NCBI GenBank assembly: GCA_003235365.1
Contig: QJWJ01000239.1
Span: forward strand, 1 to 33,733
DNA from: Deltaproteobacteria bacterium
Lineage (GTDB): Bacteria > Myxococcota_A > Polyangia > Polyangiales > Polyangiaceae
Length of the DNA stretch: 33,733 nucleotides
Reading direction: 5' to 3'
The notes beneath the pieces are model-generated. The model was not told the DNA's origin. It saw only the letters and a list, made by a program, of their open reading frames with translations, and made no database searches. Shown piece by piece: positions 24,038 through 32,874 of this stretch. Position numbers and translations under genes: made by a program. Positions within the stretch are counted from its first letter, which is position 1. Every line of letters starts with the position of its first letter.

Positions 24038-24450
24038 TTTCTGTATCCCTGCTTGGCTGACGTTTCCTGGGTGAACGCAGCTGGGATTGCAGCTTGCGTG
24101 CCAAAGGTCCGGCAGGCGAAGCGGGACGCCTGTCCACGCCTTGGCTTGCACGTGCAGGCTGGGCTTCTCCCCGGGATGGGTTCGAACGGGCTGCCTGTTC
24201 GGCGCAGCGCAGATCAGAAGTGGCCCGTGCGCGAAGTGCGCTCGCGAGCGGGCGCGCGCCAACGGGAGTGAGCCGAGGTGCCTGCCCAACGAAGGCCTCG
24301 TACTCGTTTTTCCACCGGCGCACGTGACAATCGTGCCGGTCTCGAAACGGACCCCGCTCGGTTCGGTGAAATGTTCACTCGATGCAATAATGTTGATCGG
24401 TGTTGCTTGTTTGCGCGTGTAACTTGCCGCGCGCACGAAAGGAGGGCGCC
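24038..24450. other. Divergent intergenic region
   Basis: 413 bases between the trypsin-like and metallophosphatase lipoprotein genes, so both promoters should be here. The right half (about 24375-24425) is less GC-rich, with TTGATC at 24392 that could be a -35 for the rightward gene. Open frames crossing the gap have no protein-like features. No RNA gene seen. Confidence 0.4.
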
Positions 24451-26166
24451 TTGTCCTATTTGACATTCCTCGACAACAACCACGCTTGGTTCTCCAAATT
24501 TCTCTGGGTTCTTCCCTGTCTCGCGTTATCCTGCAGCGAAGATGGAGACGCTGATCAATACGCTGCGGCGAGGCTCGGGAGCGTAGAGGTCGACACCCTG
24601 AGTCAAGCGTTGACCGGCTCAGTCGATCGGCGAGTTGCTGCCGGCAACGACGACGCAGAGCAGCGTTCGAACGGGAGTGTGTATCGAAACTCGAGCGACC
24701 TCGAGCTGATTGCCGACGGTTCGCGGCAGCAGACCGTCGGGATGCGCTTCACGGGGGTTGCGGTTCCACAGGGTGCGACCGTCACGAATGCCTACGTCGA
24801 GTTCACGACCGACGAGACCAACAGCGGTACGACCAACCTCACGTTCCGCGCTCAGGATGCAGACGACCCGCCTGCCTTCGGTTCGGGGAGCAACGACATT
24901 ACGGCGCGTCCCGTGACGAGTGCGTCCGTCGCCTGGTCGCCAAGCGCCTGGAACACGGTGGGGCAGAAGCACCAGACGCCGAACTTGGCTCCGGTGATCC
25001 AAGAGGTCGTCGGCCGCTCCGGGTGGGTGTCCGGCAACGCCATGGTCATCATCGTGACCGGAACTGGTGAACGAACGGCCGAAGCCTATGAGGGCAGCGC
25101 GAGTCAAGCGGCGCTGCTGCACATCGAATATGATACCGGGACCGCGCCCAGTTGTGGCGACGGCTCGTGCAACGGCACGGAGACGTGCTCGACTTGTACC
25201 GCCGACTGCGGATCGTGTGGCGGGGGCTCGGTTCCGACGCAGCAGAACCTGTTGGTTGCGTTCATCGGCGATCAGGGTAACAATGGCAACTCTACCGCGG
25301 TGCTGCAGCTGATCGCGGCTGAGGGAGCTCACGCGGTCGTCCACAATGGCGACTTCGACTACGCGGACAACCCTTCGGCTTGGGACAATCGCATCACCAG
25401 CGTCCTCGGTGACTCGTACCCGTACTTCGCCGTGGTCGGCAACCACGATGCCGCCGCGTGGAGTGGTGCCAACGGCTATGCCGCGAAGATCGCCGCCCGT
25501 CACGCGCGCAACCCGGAGATGGCGTGTTCGGGTGAGCTGGGCGTCAAAGCCAGCTGCAACTTTCGCGGCCTGCATTTGATCGAGTCGTGCGTGGGGACGA
25601 GCGAGTTGCGCTCCTCGTGTGGGGCGAACTCTGCTGATCAGGTGAACTTCATAGAAGACACGCTTGCGAGCAGCGATGCGATCTTCAAGGTATGCAACTG
25701 GCACAAGAATCAGAACCAGATGCAGGTGGGTACCAAGAGCAACGAAGTCGGCTGGGTGCCCTACCAGACCTGTATGGAAGAGGGGGCGATCATCTCGACT
25801 GGTCACGAGCACTCGTATTCGCGCACCAAGACGCTCACCGACATCGGCAATTCGGGTAACGCACACGGCGCCACGGGGGCGTTCAACACGCTCACCCTGG
25901 GCAGCGGCCAGAGCTTCGTGTTCGTTTCGGGCTTGGCCGGCGCCGGGATTCGTCCGTTCGCCTCGAGCCACGCCAGCGAATCCTGGTGGGCTTCGTACTA
26001 CACCAGCGATCGCTGGTACGAGAACGGCGTGACCATGAGCGGAACGGGTGCGTATGGCGCGCTGTTCATTCGCTTCTACGTGGATGGCGACCCAAACAAG
26101 GCGCGTGCGTACTTCAAGGACGTCAATGGGCGAATAGTCGACGAGTTCACGATCTACGTGCAGTGA
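24451..26166 (+). CDS. Calcineurin-like metallophosphatase lipoprotein
   Basis: 571-residue lipoprotein. The TTG at 24451 follows AAAGGAGGG by five bases and yields FSKFLWVLPCLALSC, a clear lipobox; an ATG at 24400 would disrupt the signal. Residues about 45-225 form a beta domain of the DNRLRE/cadherin-repeat-associated type (VAAGNDDAEQR, VGMRFTGVAVPQGATVTNAY, AYEGSASQAALLHIEYDT). A Cys knot-like linker follows (CGDGSCNGTETC, CTADCGSC). The phosphatase domain has the full metal set: D274 (GDQG), D301 (NGDFDYAD), N331-H332 (GNHD), H418 (NWHKNQ) and H452/H454 (GHEHSYSR). This is similar to purple acid phosphatase-type phosphoesterases, with a dinuclear metal centre. Substrate unknown. The copy of the 161-bp repeat begins 12 bases after its stop. 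Confidence 0.88.
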   Translation: MSYLTFLDNNHAWFSKFLWVLPCLALSCSEDGDADQYAAARLGSVEVDTLSQALTGSVDRRVAAGNDDAEQRSNGSVYRNSSDLELIADGSRQQTVGMRFTGVAVPQGATVTNAYVEFTTDETNSGTTNLTFRAQDADDPPAFGSGSNDITARPVTSASVAWSPSAWNTVGQKHQTPNLAPVIQEVVGRSGWVSGNAMVIIVTGTGERTAEAYEGSASQAALLHIEYDTGTAPSCGDGSCNGTETCSTCTADCGSCGGGSVPTQQNLLVAFIGDQGNNGNSTAVLQLIAAEGAHAVVHNGDFDYADNPSAWDNRITSVLGDSYPYFAVVGNHDAAAWSGANGYAAKIAARHARNPEMACSGELGVKASCNFRGLHLIESCVGTSELRSSCGANSADQVNFIEDTLASSDAIFKVCNWHKNQNQMQVGTKSNEVGWVPYQTCMEEGAIISTGHEHSYSRTKTLTDIGNSGNAHGATGAFNTLTLGSGQSFVFVSGLAGAGIRPFASSHASESWWASYYTSDRWYENGVTMSGTGAYGALFIRFYVDGDPNKARAYFKDVNGRIVDEFTIYVQ

Positions 26167-26178
26167 TCGCGGTTGCTA

Positions 26179-26339
26179 CTAGAGCACCGATCAGCTTGCC
26201 AGTGCACGGCAATGCCCCGAAAAATCGCCCCAGCGGGGGTGAGGGCGCTTTTCGGGGCCACGTTCGGGCACTCTTGCTCGCAGCTCGGTGCTCTAGGTCG
26301 TTGATTTTTCGCGGCAATCAACATGATTGCCGCTCCTAG
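26179..26339 (-). repeat. 161-bp structured repeat, copy 2 (inverted)
   Basis: Inverted partner of 22879-23039 and exactly the same length. It keeps the three CTAG words, the small hairpin (here a perfect 10-bp stem, GCGGCAATCA/TGATTGCCGC) and the central CCCCGAAAA/TTTTCGGGG hairpin. Several differences preserve pairing (T-to-C gives C-G in the small stem, A-to-G leaves a possible G-U in the large one), which suggests the fold matters. One base in the outer 14-bp arm is changed. It follows the metallophosphatase stop just as copy 1 follows the trypsin-like gene. Confidence 0.85.
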
Positions 26340-26458
26340 TCGTGTTCGGTGCAGGCCACGCTTCTTGTCATCGCTGAAATCGCTCATCCTCGAGGTCCAC
26401 CACCTGCTGCATGGCCTCAGCTGGGGTCACGCTTCGGCGGTCGGCGCGAACGAGTCTG

Positions 26459-28108
26459 TCATGCGTCCCACGACTGAAGCTCTTCTGGGGTTGCCTGGAG
26501 CCAGGTGGGGAGACTGTTCTTCGGGCACCCGAGCGCCTTGTAGTACTCGAGGAGCCGCTTGCGCGAGCCGGTATCGACCGCGGGCTGCCCCGCCGCATCC
26601 AGTACACCGATGAAGCGCAACGCATTGCTGCCGCCGAAGCCGGCGAACTCCGAGCCGAGCAACGGAGCCAGCACCTGCTGCGTCTGAGTGAAGAAGTTGG
26701 AGCTGCCGCCAACAGCGCTGACCGTCGTGTCCCGCTCGGTCATCCACCAGTCCGTGCCGTGCAACAATCTGCTCTTGGCGTCCGGGTGGCGAGCGAAGAT
26801 GTCTTTCAGCTTTGTCACGTACTCCGTCTGGCGCGCCTCGAGCCCAGTCGGATCTTTGGTCGTGCTCGTGGCCTCGATCAGTACTGAATAGCTGAGGTCG
26901 GCATAGACGTTGGGGTAGTCCGGCACCATCAGCTCCGCTGCAATCATTTCCGCCCATGCCAGGCAGGACAACACACAGGTGCGGTCCAAACCGCGCATGT
27001 GCCCGTAGTGCCCGAGGTTGAGGCGCAGCTTGGGAAAGCGGCTGAGCACCTCGCGCCACGCCCACGGCGCGCCCCGCCACGCGTAGTCTGGGCCGAAGCC
27101 GTTGCTCTCTGCGGCGTGAGCCATGATGGGGATGTCTTCCGATTCACACAGGCCGTAGAGGGTGAGCAGCGCGTCGTCCAGTGCGGTGCCCAACCGGCCA
27201 CCAAACTCGTCCAGCCGCGCATTCCCCAGGGGGAGGAAGCCAGAGGCGGGGTACAGCTTCACGCCTGCGAAGCCCTTGCCTGGCGCGGTCACTCCGACGG
27301 CTTGTTTCACGATGCCGATGGCCTGCGCTTCGGCGGGCTGCCCTTCGGCCAGATCGGCGATCTGTCGCAGGGGATTGAAGGGCACATAGCCGTGGACGGA
27401 GAACGCGTTGGCGCGGCCAGTCTGCGCGTCCAGCTGACCGCGATTGGCCTCCGCGTAGAGCGCGCCGTGGATCGCGACCTGGTCTGGCAGCGTCGTTGCA
27501 GTGGGGTAGACGGGCCGTCTGCGGCCGCGCTGCTCCCAGAACGCGTAGTCCACCAGAGCAGGCATGAACAGGGATACCTCGGGGAAGCTCTTCGCGAGCT
27601 CGGCAAGAACGCTACGCCTCGACGAAGCGGCAACCCGAGACAAGCGAGCCACGCCGTCGGCGCCGAGCTCGACGCCCTTGGTTTTCAAGACGTGGCTGAC
27701 GGCTGAAATGAGAGCAGTGGCCACTGGCTGGCTCGTCCCGCTCTCTGCTGCGCACGCCGCTTCGACGAGTTTTGCGTGCAACGGGGTCGTCGCCCGTCGG
27801 ACTGTTCTATCCGCAAAACCGGGCACGCCCTCGCCGTGCGCCAAGCTGCGCAGGAAGCCGTCGATGGGCAAGTCGAGCGCGTTGAAGGAGTGGCAGTGTG
27901 CGTCCGCCCGAAACTCCGCTGCGAACGACCGCCCCCAATTGGCGGCGGTGGTGTTGGGAGTAGTCGTGCAGACGAGACTCTGCGGGGACTTGGGCGGCTT
28001 GCTGCAAGCGGGCGAAAGCGTGCTGCCCAATGCCGCCGCGCTGCCCAGCAGCCACTGGCGACGCTTCATCGGGGCGGGACTCGAGTCCCGCGTATCGTCA
28101 CTGACCAT
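26459..28108 (-). CDS. Amidohydrolase-2-type Tat lipoprotein
   Basis: 549-residue exported metal-dependent hydrolase. The ATG at 28108 has GAGGAG upstream. The signal is twin-arginine with a lipobox (KRRQWLLGSAAALG, LSPAC35), so it is probably exported folded with metal and then lipidated. The TIM-barrel motifs of the PF04909 amidohydrolase group are present in order: H71-x-H73 (ADAHCHSFNALDLP), AGVKLYPASGFLPLG, a His in PIMAHAAESNGFG, another in LNLGHYGH, and the late Asp in RLLHGTDWWM. Substrate unknown: the family includes decarboxylases, hydratases and lactonases. It overlaps the upstream gene by 11 bases on the same strand, so both proteins come from one transcript and may share a pathway. 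Confidence 0.86.
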   Translation of the reverse strand: MVSDDTRDSSPAPMKRRQWLLGSAAALGSTLSPACSKPPKSPQSLVCTTTPNTTAANWGRSFAAEFRADAHCHSFNALDLPIDGFLRSLAHGEGVPGFADRTVRRATTPLHAKLVEAACAAESGTSQPVATALISAVSHVLKTKGVELGADGVARLSRVAASSRRSVLAELAKSFPEVSLFMPALVDYAFWEQRGRRRPVYPTATTLPDQVAIHGALYAEANRGQLDAQTGRANAFSVHGYVPFNPLRQIADLAEGQPAEAQAIGIVKQAVGVTAPGKGFAGVKLYPASGFLPLGNARLDEFGGRLGTALDDALLTLYGLCESEDIPIMAHAAESNGFGPDYAWRGAPWAWREVLSRFPKLRLNLGHYGHMRGLDRTCVLSCLAWAEMIAAELMVPDYPNVYADLSYSVLIEATSTTKDPTGLEARQTEYVTKLKDIFARHPDAKSRLLHGTDWWMTERDTTVSAVGGSSNFFTQTQQVLAPLLGSEFAGFGGSNALRFIGVLDAAGQPAVDTGSRKRLLEYYKALGCPKNSLPTWLQATPEELQSWDA

Positions 28109-30200
28109 TGCTCGCTCCTCGCAACTTGGCGCCAGCGGAGCTAGCACCGCTGATCACATTCAGCAGGTCATCCGTCAGCTCGCCCGAGAGGCCGAGGCCT
28201 ACGAACCAGCCCTGTGCGTCCTTGATTGGGGCCCCCGCGTCGTATTGATAGCGGAGCCCGACGTTTGCGGAAACGCCCCAGTGAGAGCCGCCAACCTCCG
28301 CCGTCAAACCCAACAGGTAGACGCGCGTGATCTCCTCGGTGAGTGGAACGGCGTAGCTGGGACCCAGCAGGAAGTTGTGCCGCCGCTTGTAGTCACTGGC
28401 TCCCGCTAGCAACGTGTACTCTCGCCACAGGTCGTTCAGGCTCTGAATCTTCTCGGCCGCATCGGCACCGGAGGCGCTCAGCTCAGCCAGACAATCCAGC
28501 AGCTCCTGACTCCGACTCGCGCTTGCCCCCTCGTCATCGATATCGCGCTTCAGTACGTCCTCGAATACTCCGGCGAGAAGCTGATAGTGCGTTTCCGTCA
28601 CTGGCGATTCGGGTACCGCACCGAGCTTTGCCATCGCGTCGGTCAGCTTCGCCGCGCGTTGCTCGAAGCGCAGAAACGCCGCCGCCTCGTCTTCCGTGTC
28701 CAGGATGGGCCACCAGTCGGAGCCATGCCCGCCTCCGACACCCCAGAGCGGCAGAAAGATCACGCCCGCCACGCCGCTCTGGCTTTGAGTATCACAAGCG
28801 TTGCTTCCAAGCCATCGGTTGCTCCCGTCGTCGCAGCGCTTGCCCGCGTAGAACATGGGGAAGAGGGACACGTGATCGGAGCCGAACAGCTCCCGCGCCT
28901 CGTGGTAGTCCCCGCGAAGCTGCTGCAGCCCGGCGGTGTACGCGTCTTCAGTTTCCGTTTCCCCACCGGTCTGACTCTCGCTCTTGCTCGACCTCTTGCT
29001 CGACGGAGCGGCACCGGCAGCGGGACCCAGGGCTCGGAGCACCTTTGCTTGGGCCTGCTCCCGCGACCGCTCCGCCTCCAGGGACGCCCGTTCATCGGCG
29101 TCCGGTGGGTCGTCGTCGGGCGGCAGCGGGGGCTGAGGCGGAATCGGCACGACGGCAGGTGCGGGCCCCTGCGCAGCCGGAGAGATTGCGACGTCCACGT
29201 ACGCGACGGAGAGCTGGCCCGGCGTGGTCGAGTGGGGGACGGGACACTTGGCCGTGGTCTGCAGAGTCCCTTCGCCCGGTTTTGAACGCAGCGAAAACGC
29301 GATGGCTTGGACGGATGCATGGACGGCGGCGCGGTGCCGATCCGCGGCGAAGTCCGAGTACGCCTTGGGGGAGATCTCCACCTTGGGGTTCCGGCCCGGT
29401 TGTCGGCAGCGCAGGCCGCCTTTCCCGAAGCGGTCTCCAACGCAACCGTAGTTGGCAAACCCATCAGCTTCGCGCCGCAGGTCCCAGAAGAGGGTCCAGT
29501 CACGTGGCACCTTCGAGAGCGCTGAGGCTCGGCCGGTGAACGCGACCTCGCTCGTGGCGATCGGCCTCTGAATCGCCTCCAGCGTACCATCGATGGTGCT
29601 GTCGAGCAGCGTCTGAAGTGAAGCCAGCTGTGCACCTCCGTCCAGCAGTCGCTCGCACGTCGCCAGATCATTGGCCGGCTGAAAGGGGGCCACCGGGTAG
29701 CCATCGAAGTTGTCACCGCCCCACCGAGCGCTGGGATGAAAGATGGGAACGGCGTGTGCCGGCACGGCCGCGTCTTGCAGATAGTGCAGCAAGGTCCCGA
29801 CGGCCGGATAGATCTCGACGGCTTGCACGTCGGTGCGAAGCGTCGTTGCCACGTCGTGGAAATACTGGTCGAAGGAAGTGGCGCCAGCGGTGAACGGCGC
29901 TTGCCAGGGGGATCCGGGTATCGGCTGCCCGCGCTGGGGAAAGTGCCACATCATCACCTTGCGCCGGAGGTCGTCCTGCTTGGTGTTACAGGTCGAGAGC
30001 AGCTCGGCTCTCCCCGGCAGTTCGACACCGCGCAGGTGATCCCAGCGGCCCGGGTACCCGCTGACGCAGGCGACCACCTGGGCGACCGCCGCCGTCGTCA
30101 ACTCGACGTGATTCTCGACGGAGAAGGCTTGGGCCGTTTCGTGATGAGCCAACGTTGCTCCGAGTGCGCTCGTTGCGCAGCAGATGGCAATCTTCTTCAT
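28098..30200 (-). CDS. Zinc phospholipase C/P1-nuclease-like protein with C-terminal beta domain
   Basis: 700-residue secreted protein. The ATG at 30200 (GAGGA upstream) gives a signal peptide ending near ETAQA-FSVENH. The N-terminal helical domain has the His/Asp pattern of zinc-dependent phospholipase C and S1/P1 nucleases: H31 (SVENHVELT), H115 (YFHDVATTLR), then H139, D143 and H149 in LLHYLQDAAVPAHAVPIFH. Similar proteins act on phospholipids or nucleic acids with three zinc ions. A Pro-rich linker and a charged helical stretch (DERASLEAERSREQAQAKVL) lead to a C-terminal part that ends in alternating beta strands (HNFLLGPSYAVPL, YLLGLTAEVGGSHWGVSAN, LRYQYDAG, WFVGLGLSG), perhaps an outer-membrane association domain. 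First gene of a two-gene operon, with a possible -10 (TACAAT, 30270-30265). Confidence 0.8.
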   Translation of the reverse strand: MKKIAICCATSALGATLAHHETAQAFSVENHVELTTAAVAQVVACVSGYPGRWDHLRGVELPGRAELLSTCNTKQDDLRRKVMMWHFPQRGQPIPGSPWQAPFTAGATSFDQYFHDVATTLRTDVQAVEIYPAVGTLLHYLQDAAVPAHAVPIFHPSARWGGDNFDGYPVAPFQPANDLATCERLLDGGAQLASLQTLLDSTIDGTLEAIQRPIATSEVAFTGRASALSKVPRDWTLFWDLRREADGFANYGCVGDRFGKGGLRCRQPGRNPKVEISPKAYSDFAADRHRAAVHASVQAIAFSLRSKPGEGTLQTTAKCPVPHSTTPGQLSVAYVDVAISPAAQGPAPAVVPIPPQPPLPPDDDPPDADERASLEAERSREQAQAKVLRALGPAAGAAPSSKRSSKSESQTGGETETEDAYTAGLQQLRGDYHEARELFGSDHVSLFPMFYAGKRCDDGSNRWLGSNACDTQSQSGVAGVIFLPLWGVGGGHGSDWWPILDTEDEAAAFLRFEQRAAKLTDAMAKLGAVPESPVTETHYQLLAGVFEDVLKRDIDDEGASASRSQELLDCLAELSASGADAAEKIQSLNDLWREYTLLAGASDYKRRHNFLLGPSYAVPLTEEITRVYLLGLTAEVGGSHWGVSANVGLRYQYDAGAPIKDAQGWFVGLGLSGELTDDLLNVISGASSAGAKLRGASNGQ

Positions 30201-30567
30201 GGGTGAGGTCCTCGGAACGGTGAGAGTCGAGCGCACTGCGAGAGCAGCATGGAGTCGCCTCTGCATTGTAAACGGTGACGCCGGCTTCCGGTTTCCATAG
30301 TGTTGCCTTTGGATCGCTATCGTCCAGGTGAGCTCGTTGCGTCTCCCACACGCGGCGAGTCACGTGTGAAGGACTTCACATCGGTGTCGTCGTTGCTCGC
30401 GCGGTTGGCGTTGCGGGTGAGCCTGCTTCCAGTACCGCCGCCAGAAGGTTTGCATGAGCCACGCCGGCAAATCCTGGCCTCTGCACGTGTTGTGGCTGCG
30501 GTGGTCCAAACGATCCGATCCCGCCCAGCGACAGCTGGGTGGGGGGAGGCCTGGGGGGTTCACGTGC
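30201..30567. other. Intergenic region, no gene
   Basis: 367 bases upstream of the phospholipase C-like gene and downstream of the nitrilase-like gene, both on the minus strand. A TACAAT -10 candidate for the former lies at 30265-30270 (minus) without a good -35 element. The open frames crossing it show no protein-like sequence, and no clear terminator hairpin was found. Confidence 0.4.
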
Positions 30568-31482
30568 TCAGAGCGGCAAGCGGTCGATGTGCAGTACTCC
30601 CGCCTTCTTGATTCGTGTCGCATGCGACTTGGATTCCAAGATTTCGACGACGTCCCGAAGATCGTCGTTGTCGACGCAGGGCAGATCCTCCTCGCGGTAC
30701 ACTCCTGCGATCACGCGCCCGGCGTGGACGAGATAGTCGGCACACGTGTGCTCCCTGATCGGGTAGACTTGGTCTGATACGATTACGTGGACGTCGACGC
30801 GCCCGCGCCCCAAGGCAAGCCGCAAACCGGCATACTCGTGGTCCGCACAGATCTCCACGCCGTACGTAATCCCGTCGCTGTCGTCGACGAAGTAGGGCGA
30901 GTTATCCTGGGGGGGGAAGAAGACTGCCTTTGGCAACATGTCCACGGCCGACGTCGGCAGCTCGAGGTCGATCGCTTCGAACCGCTTGTGGTAGGTGTGT
31001 ACGACGTTGCCCGCCTTGAGGCAGTAGAGTGTGTTGCGTGCGAGCAATACGCGCGCGTGGGATTGTAGCCGAAGCAGCTCTTTGCCCACATGCGCGAGCA
31101 GCAAACCGTGCTGAAGCTCCGCTGCCTTTGACGCGTGACGCGCGTTCCGCTGGCTCGCTTGGTACGCCTTGTACCGCGCCTCGCAAACGCTGCTGTCGAC
31201 CTCTTCGACCCAGGGGATGGTGCCGGGCATCATCAGCACGTGGGGGAACCGAGCGCTCAGCTCCTGAAGCCTCAGCAGGATCTGTGTTCGTGCCAGGTTC
31301 GATTGAAAGAACGTCTTGGTGTCGCGAAAAAGGAACTCCGGAGCCGCTAGAAGGAAGGGCTGGCTCGGCATGGGGTTCATCAGCTTGGCCAGCATGGCGA
31401 TGCGTCCAAACGGTCCCATCGCCATCTCGTGGATCGAGTGCTCGTAGCGGGTTTCTGCCTCCCAAGCGACGACTTCGAGCAC
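30568..31482 (-). CDS. Nitrilase-superfamily carbon-nitrogen hydrolase
   Basis: 304-residue cytosolic enzyme with the Glu-Lys-Cys triad of the nitrilase/amidase superfamily: E49 in LLAAPEFLFRD, K166 in HTYHKRFEAIDLEL and C212 in YGVEICADHEY, spaced as in the family. The GTG at 31482 is chosen because GAGGGAG lies six bases upstream and the product begins directly with the first strand (LEVVAWEAETRYEH). An upstream ATG (31518) lacks a ribosome site. A long helix insert (about 100-140, VCEARYKAYQASQRNARHAS) separates Glu and Lys. Members hydrolyse nitriles, amides or N-carbamyl groups, or transfer acyl groups. It does not look like a standard NIT, NAD synthetase or Lnt domain. It follows the GExH protein gene by 120 bases on the same strand. 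Confidence 0.82.
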   Translation of the reverse strand: MLEVVAWEAETRYEHSIHEMAMGPFGRIAMLAKLMNPMPSQPFLLAAPEFLFRDTKTFFQSNLARTQILLRLQELSARFPHVLMMPGTIPWVEEVDSSVCEARYKAYQASQRNARHASKAAELQHGLLLAHVGKELLRLQSHARVLLARNTLYCLKAGNVVHTYHKRFEAIDLELPTSAVDMLPKAVFFPPQDNSPYFVDDSDGITYGVEICADHEYAGLRLALGRGRVDVHVIVSDQVYPIREHTCADYLVHAGRVIAGVYREEDLPCVDNDDLRDVVEILESKSHATRIKKAGVLHIDRLPL

Positions 31483-31602
31483 GTTATTCTCCCTCGAGCC
31501 CCAGGCCTGCTCGCCCATTCAGCAGGACGCGCCGCACCCGACTCGGCCGCACTGCCGCTCTAGCGTGTCGAACATCGGCCGATTGAAGATCCAAACTCTG
31601 TG

Positions 31603-32874
31603 TCACAGTCCAAAGCTCGGCATGAGATCGTCGATCAGCGTATGGGGGATAGTAAACACGTAGTTCTCACTGTCATCCAACTTCCGGTACTGCATCGTCG
31701 TCGCCCCGTCGTCGGCGAAAACCAAGGTCTGAACGCGTAGCTCTCCGGGGATGGCCCCCTGGACCGGGATGGCAAACTGGGACCGGCACAACGTGTGATT
31801 CGTGCCGCACAACACCAGAACTTTCACGGGAAGCCCACTCTTGGCCGGTATGGAAAACAGGGCCTGAATCGCTTGCCCCCAGGCAATGTTTGCGTCCATG
31901 CGAATGGTAGAGCGCTCGGCGAACTCGATGTGGCTCGCCGCTGCCTTGATACGCAGTTTCATCTCCCGGCTGAGTGATTTGATGGTGGTGTAACTCAGGG
32001 CGTCGCGCATCAAGTCGTCGTACATGCCGTCGATTTGCTTTGCGACTCGGGCAAACTCGGCGTCACTTGCCAACTTCTCGTAGAACCACTCCGCTGCCGC
32101 CTTTCCGTTGCCCGAGTCCAACTCGAGAATGCCTTCGCATCGCGTGAACATCTCGGTTTCGTTTGGTTCCAAGCCGAAGAAGCCGTATTTCTCACATAGC
32201 TTCCAGCCAATCTTGGGGTTGTGAAATTTCTGGTGGGCGAAGTTGGCGATCACCGGGAAGTTGCCTGAGACCTTGAGCGGTGACAGCGGTGCGTGATTGT
32301 CTCGCTGTGCCAGCCCGTCGAGCAAGATGCGAATCTCATAGCGGTCCCCGCCGCTCTCGCAGCGGCTCTCGTAGAGCGCGTGACACAGGTGTAGGTACTT
32401 CGATGCCGTGTGCAGCTTGTGAGTCTCGCCGACTATGACGACGTCATATACGTCGAACATCTCGGCCATCGAGACATGTTCCAAGAGTAACCCCTTCGAC
32501 CCCGCGTTGAGTGTCGCTAGGTCCCGAGGGTGCAAGTAGCGGTCGTCGTTGCGCGGCTCCCCAGTGAAGTCGACTCTGTGGTCCATCAAGGCGCGCACGT
32601 AGTTCCAGTGGCGTTTGATAGCGCGCAAGCCCTCGTCCCAGTCATTTCGGGGACGCCAGATCGCGCGAATGCAGAAGTGCAGAAAGTGCTCGAGGAACTC
32701 CCGGCACTGCAGGAAACCGTAGGTGTGGTCGTAGGCGTCCAAGAATAGCTGCAGGGGCCCATCCACGACCGGTGACCACCCTCGTGGCAGCGAATTCGCC
32801 CGCTCCAACCACTTGCGAATCGTGCGGGGAGACATCTGCTGTGCCTCGAAGATGAATCGTACGTAGACGGTCAC
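31603..32874 (-). CDS. Unknown protein with EreA/ChaN/TIKI-like GExH motif
   Basis: 423-residue cytosolic protein of unknown function. The GTG at 32874 has AAGGG upstream and gives an N-terminal strand (TVYVRFIFEAQQMSPRTIRK). The central motif VVIVGETHKLHTASKYLHL (G149-E150-T151-H152) and the late VLVLCGTNHT (G357, H360) match the paired G-E-x-H and G-x-x-H signatures of the erythromycin-esterase/ChaN/TraB-TIKI group, where they line a metal or catalytic site. Between them are IRILLDGLAQRDNHAP, SGNFPVIANFAHQKFH and a long helical region. The first 140 residues (helical, LFLDAYDHTYGFLQCREFLEHF) look like a separate domain. Probable operon with the downstream nitrilase-like gene. The assignment rests on motif pattern and needs profile comparison. 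Confidence 0.7.
   Translation of the reverse strand: MTVYVRFIFEAQQMSPRTIRKWLERANSLPRGWSPVVDGPLQLFLDAYDHTYGFLQCREFLEHFLHFCIRAIWRPRNDWDEGLRAIKRHWNYVRALMDHRVDFTGEPRNDDRYLHPRDLATLNAGSKGLLLEHVSMAEMFDVYDVVIVGETHKLHTASKYLHLCHALYESRCESGGDRYEIRILLDGLAQRDNHAPLSPLKVSGNFPVIANFAHQKFHNPKIGWKLCEKYGFFGLEPNETEMFTRCEGILELDSGNGKAAAEWFYEKLASDAEFARVAKQIDGMYDDLMRDALSYTTIKSLSREMKLRIKAAASHIEFAERSTIRMDANIAWGQAIQALFSIPAKSGLPVKVLVLCGTNHTLCRSQFAIPVQGAIPGELRVQTLVFADDGATTMQYRKLDDSENYVFTIPHTLIDDLMPSFGL

Noticed and set aside
22879..26339. Retron or CRISPR-like explanation for the repeats
   Set aside because: No reverse transcriptase, cas gene or spacer-like periodicity; only two inverted copies 3.1 kb apart.
31498..31518. 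Fourth copy of the dispersed repeat near ATGGGCGAGCA before the nitrilase-like gene
   Set aside because: Only 11 bases match and neither block continues.
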